Shown here piece after piece: positions 41,130-43,625 of a stretch of 43,625 nucleotides of DNA. Source of the stretch: an uncultured bacterium (GTDB taxonomy: Bacteria; Verrucomicrobiota; Lentisphaeria; Oligosphaerales; Oligosphaeraceae); contig CACYQT010000022.1 of the NCBI GenBank assembly GCA_902776645.1, positions 1 through 43,625 of the forward strand. Reading direction: 5' to 3'. The notes beneath the pieces are model-generated. The model saw only the letters and a program-made list of their open reading frames with translations, searched no databases and was not told the origin of the DNA. The translations under genes and the position numbers were made by a program. How positions within the stretch are numbered: the first letter of the stretch is position 1; each line of letters opens with the position of its first letter.

Positions 41130-41936
41130 GTGAAAAAAATCTTCACGCTTCTACTAATCTGCGTTGCAATCATTTCCGTTGCACAAGAGAAGATTCCGGC
41201 CATCATCACCAAGCCAGGCGCCCTGGCCGCCCTGAAAGGCCATATCCAGGGTGCCTGCTGCTCGGAAGACGCCATCTATCTCTCCCATGTGGAGGGAATC
41301 TTCAAGCTCGACTGGAACGGCAACGTCTTGAAACACACGGCTTTGCCCAAACACACAGGCGATATTTGCTATTGGAAGGGCCGCATCTACGACTCCCTCT
41401 ACAATGACGTGGACGGCGAAAACAACATCATCGTTCTTGACGACGACATCAACATCGTCGGTTCATTCAAAACGCCAGGCAGCGGCTGCGCGACCGTCCA
41501 CGACGGTTTTCTCTACGTCGGAACAGGTCCAAGAGACTCCAAGCCACACCGTTTCAACAACATCACGAAATTCACCCTGCCGGATTGCCGTCCTGTCGCC
41601 ACTATGACGCTCGATTACGGCGTCGAAACAAGATACGCCGCCCAATGCCTCGCAAGCGACGGGAAATCCATCTACGCCGTCTTCTACGCGACCAACGGCT
41701 GCGATCCATGCGTCATTCTCACGCCGGATCTGAAAGTCGTCAAATCCGTCCGGTTCAACGGCTCCACGGGTTTCGACTTCCTGCCGCAGTCCCGTAACCA
41801 TGGCAAGAATCCGCGCTGTTTCCGCGTGAAGCACATCGGCGACTGGCATGTTCCAACCACCAAGCCCAATCCCGTGCAAGTCCGCATCGACTTCTTTGAA
41901 GTCGTCGACGGCAAATTCGTCAATATCACGGAGTAA
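41130..41936 (+). CDS. Secreted beta-propeller-like protein, paralogue 2 (268 aa)
   Basis: A tandem duplicate of the previous gene with a signal peptide (MKKIFTLLLICVAIISVAQ). The start is a GTG at 41130 with no visible ribosome binding site, which suggests weak or coupled translation. The blade-like segments are conserved: GACCSEDAIYLSHVEGIFKLDWNGNVLKHT, GDICYWKGRIYDSLYN, NIIVLDDDINIVG and DPCVILTPDLKVVKS. The 3' part is much more similar at the DNA level than the 5' part, with a 43-base identical run (41876-41918 with 40963-41005), so gene conversion may maintain it. Confidence 0.8.
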   Translation: MKKIFTLLLICVAIISVAQEKIPAIITKPGALAALKGHIQGACCSEDAIYLSHVEGIFKLDWNGNVLKHTALPKHTGDICYWKGRIYDSLYNDVDGENNIIVLDDDINIVGSFKTPGSGCATVHDGFLYVGTGPRDSKPHRFNNITKFTLPDCRPVATMTLDYGVETRYAAQCLASDGKSIYAVFYATNGCDPCVILTPDLKVVKSVRFNGSTGFDFLPQSRNHGKNPRCFRVKHIGDWHVPTTKPNPVQVRIDFFEVVDGKFVNITE

Positions 41937-42040
41937 TCGACATTTATCATCATGGATGTTTGATTATTCCCCATGATATGTTAAATTAATTAATCTATAT
42001 TGTATGGAGACGTTCATTTTACCTAATAAGCATTAGTTAT

Positions 42041-42120
42041 TCTGTTGCAGAAAGGCGGGAGAGCCGCTCTGCAAACCAGAGAGCTCCTGCTTTGCCACCA
42101 AGCCATAAAAACGAGAAAAC
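42041..42120 (+). promoter_or_regulatory. Structured leader upstream of the NusG-like gene (tentative)
   Basis: The 256-base gap 41937-42192 is AT-rich at both ends but contains a GC-rich core with GCAGA/TCTGC pairs (near 42048-42071) and a GGCGGGAGAGC at 42054-42064 that is 8/11 similar to the ops core used by RfaH-type NusG paralogues. It may be a leader RNA or pause site. A TTGATT and TAAATT pair near 41960-41990 could be the promoter. Confidence 0.35.
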
Positions 42121-42192
42121 GATAGATTTCTAATACATTAGCATCAAAGGACTTGCAATTTCTCCCCATGGATTTGCCAGACATATGTCCCC

Positions 42193-42741
42193 ATGCCACT
42201 TTTCATTGAATCACAGTTCATAAACGATGACTGCTATTTAATAGGCACTTCTCCGGAACACCGCTGGTATCCCGTCTATTGCAAGCCCAACAAGGAAAAA
42301 AAACTCTCCGAACTGGCGACGCAAAAGAACATTTCATGGTATCTGCCGACGTTTCTGCACTACCGCATGACACGCGGCCATCGCGTAGAATCCCACATAC
42401 CCATGTTTCCAGGCTATGTTTTTCTCCTGCTGAACCGCCAGCAGAACTGGCAGGTCAAGACATCCGGCCTGATCATCCGCATTCTTCCGGTCACGGAAAA
42501 AACGGAACAGCAGATCATCGAAGACCTCAACAACATCCGCAAGTTTGAACTTATCAGCCGCACGCAGCCTGTAAAGGTCCGCGCGGATCTCATTCCAGGC
42601 AAACGCTTTACCATCACCAACGGCAAGCTCAAAGGCACCGAAGGGGTTATCGTCAAAATAAAGAACCGCACCGAATTCATCGTCCATCTGGATTTTCTCG
42701 GCTGTTCCCTGGCCACTGTCCATGCGATGGACATCCTCTGA
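42193..42741 (+). CDS. NusG-family transcription antiterminator (UpxY/RfaH-like)
   Basis: A 182-residue NusG paralogue. An N-terminal extension of about 20 residues is followed by an NGN domain (WYPVYCKPNKEKKLSELATQ, FPGYVFLLLNRQ, IIRILPV) and a C-terminal KOW domain (VRADLIPGKRFTITNGKLKGTEGVIVKIKNRTEFIV). Housekeeping NusG lies with secE in an rpl operon; a stand-alone copy next to a polysaccharide flippase is the pattern of UpxY or RfaH proteins that let RNA polymerase read through long polysaccharide operons. It is followed 22 bases later by the flippase gene. The ATG at 42193 has only a weak upstream signal; the next Met candidates are within the NGN domain. Confidence 0.88.
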   Translation: MPLFIESQFINDDCYLIGTSPEHRWYPVYCKPNKEKKLSELATQKNISWYLPTFLHYRMTRGHRVESHIPMFPGYVFLLLNRQQNWQVKTSGLIIRILPVTEKTEQQIIEDLNNIRKFELISRTQPVKVRADLIPGKRFTITNGKLKGTEGVIVKIKNRTEFIVHLDFLGCSLATVHAMDIL

Positions 42742-42763
42742 CGGGCACGCCCGTTTATCATAC

Positions 42764-43625
42764 ATGTCTCAGTTGAAAGAAAAAATAGTCCACGGCGTCT
42801 TCTGGCAAACCCTAGAACGTTGCGGAAGCATTGGCATCACGTTCGTCATCTCCGTCATTCTCGCACGATTGCTGACGCCCAGGCAATTCGGACTTGTCGC
42901 CCTTGCCGCCGTCCTGATTGACATCGCCACCGCGATCATCGACTCAGGCCTTCCAAAGGCTCTCATCCAAAAGCAGGACGTTGACGAAACAGATTGCAAC
43001 TCAGTCTTTTACCTCAACATCACGTTGGGCGTCCTCATGTATGGGATCATCTTCCCGCTGGCTCCATTCATCGCCCGCTTCTACAAACAACCGGAGCTGA
43101 CCGTCCTCACACGCTGCATCACCCTGTCGCTGATCATCACATCATGGGGAAGCATCCAGCGGACAATGCTTAGCAAGAAGATGCTCTTCCATTTGAGCTT
43201 CAAAATTTCATGGTTGGCGCAAATTCCGGCAGGCATAATCGGCATCCTCCTCGCCTACAAAGGGTTCGGTGTCTGGGCGCTCATCATACAACATCTGACG
43301 AAAGACATCCTTGGCACATCGCTTCTATGGTTTTTCGTCAAATGGCGTCCGCAGCGCCTCTTCAATTTCTCCCGTCTGAAAAGCCTTTTCTCGTTCAGCT
43401 GGAAATTGCTTGTATCAAGTATCTTAAGCACTATATACAACAACATCTACTCGATTATCGTCGGCAAGTTGTTCGTCTTGGACACATTGTCATTCTACCG
43501 CAGAGGACGGCATCTGCCCGGTATCGGCATGAATCTGATCAACCATACCATCGGCGGCGTCCTTTTCCCCGCTTTCTCCAAAATACAAAACGACAAAGCC
43601 CAGATGCGGGCGCTTGCCAGACGCG
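42764..43625 (+). CDS. Wzx/MATE-type polysaccharide flippase, 3' truncated by window edge
   Basis: An open frame from the ATG at 42764 to the last base, 287 codons with no stop. The N-terminus (MSQLKEKIVHGVFWQTLERC) and the following membrane helices (GITFVISVILARLLTPRQFG, ALAAVLIDIATAIIDSGLPKALIQ) are typical of WzxC-like O-antigen or exopolysaccharide flippases. At least seven hydrophobic helices are visible, with RRGRHLPGIGMNLINHTIGG near the cut end. It would move lipid-linked repeat units across the inner membrane. It is 22 bases downstream of the NusG-like gene and probably the second gene of a polysaccharide locus continuing beyond the window. Confidence 0.9.
   Translation, partial: MSQLKEKIVHGVFWQTLERCGSIGITFVISVILARLLTPRQFGLVALAAVLIDIATAIIDSGLPKALIQKQDVDETDCNSVFYLNITLGVLMYGIIFPLAPFIARFYKQPELTVLTRCITLSLIITSWGSIQRTMLSKKMLFHLSFKISWLAQIPAGIIGILLAYKGFGVWALIIQHLTKDILGTSLLWFFVKWRPQRLFNFSRLKSLFSFSWKLLVSSILSTIYNNIYSIIVGKLFVLDTLSFYRRGRHLPGIGMNLINHTIGGVLFPAFSKIQNDKAQMRALARR

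Noticed and set aside
41952..41983. ATCATGG/CCATGAT inverted repeat after the second secreted paralogue.
   Set aside because: Only 7 bp with a 14-base loop and no T run; too weak to call.
1..43625. tRNA genes, CRISPR arrays, insertion sequences or prophage genes.
   Set aside because: No TTCRANNC arm in a cloverleaf context, no regularly spaced repeats of CRISPR length, and no transposase, integrase or phage structural gene was seen in the intergenic regions or coding frames.

Overview
The window looks like a piece of a chromosome from a Lentisphaerae (Victivallales-like) bacterium, or a close relative in the Planctomycetes-Verrucomicrobia-Chlamydiae group, probably one living on host or plant glycans. 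This is inferred, not proven. The support is: lysine biosynthesis by DapL; a short prepilin-like secreted protein with the [24 protein letters not shown] leader type common in that group; a sigma-54-type promoter in front of a chaperone operon; many glycoside hydrolases; and GC-rich coding with short repeats anchored at stop codons.

Layout. 1-2725: tail of a SEC-C protein, then dapL, a LipM/LplA-like acyltransferase overlapping it by one base, and a 79-residue protein. 2726-7029: a 9-bp tandem array, a striking set of TGGCACA boxes, a near-perfect sigma-54 promoter, then dnaK-groES-groEL ending at a strong terminator. 7058-13434 (minus strand): an acyl-carrier-based biosynthetic cluster with two KASIII enzymes, an SDR ketoreductase, an ACP, an AMP-forming ligase, a GNAT-like acyltransferase and a YdjC-type carbohydrate deacetylase. 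Divergent from it (13796-15053) are a second ACP and a sugar-transfer-type ATP-grasp enzyme. Together these could make and attach a short acyl group to an amino sugar or lipid of a surface glycan.

15242-22507: a prepilin-like protein, a CBM9-like lipoprotein, a TtcA-like tRNA thiolase, a PHP phosphoesterase, lysS and two unrecognised proteins. 22723-28304: a GNAT acetyltransferase, then an FHA-MoxR fusion, a DUF58 protein and a TgpA-type transglutaminase in one operon. 28413-29465 (minus): an orphan RhuM-family gene.

29839-41936: a glycan-degradation run holding a 958-residue secreted protein of unknown function, a GH2 enzyme, a tyrosine-phosphatase-like protein, a GH29 alpha-fucosidase, a beta-mannosidase-like GH2 and two tandem paralogous secreted proteins. 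The three recognised hydrolases lack signal peptides and so should act in the cytoplasm. 42193-end: a NusG-family antiterminator and a Wzx-type flippase cut by the window edge, which look like the start of a polysaccharide locus.

No tRNA, rRNA, CRISPR array, insertion sequence or prophage was seen. The most unusual signals are the sigma-54/TGGCACA control region of dnaK, the acyl-ACP cluster with its divergent ACP/ATP-grasp pair, and two families of short GC-rich repeats that begin just after stop codons in the orientation of the gene they follow.
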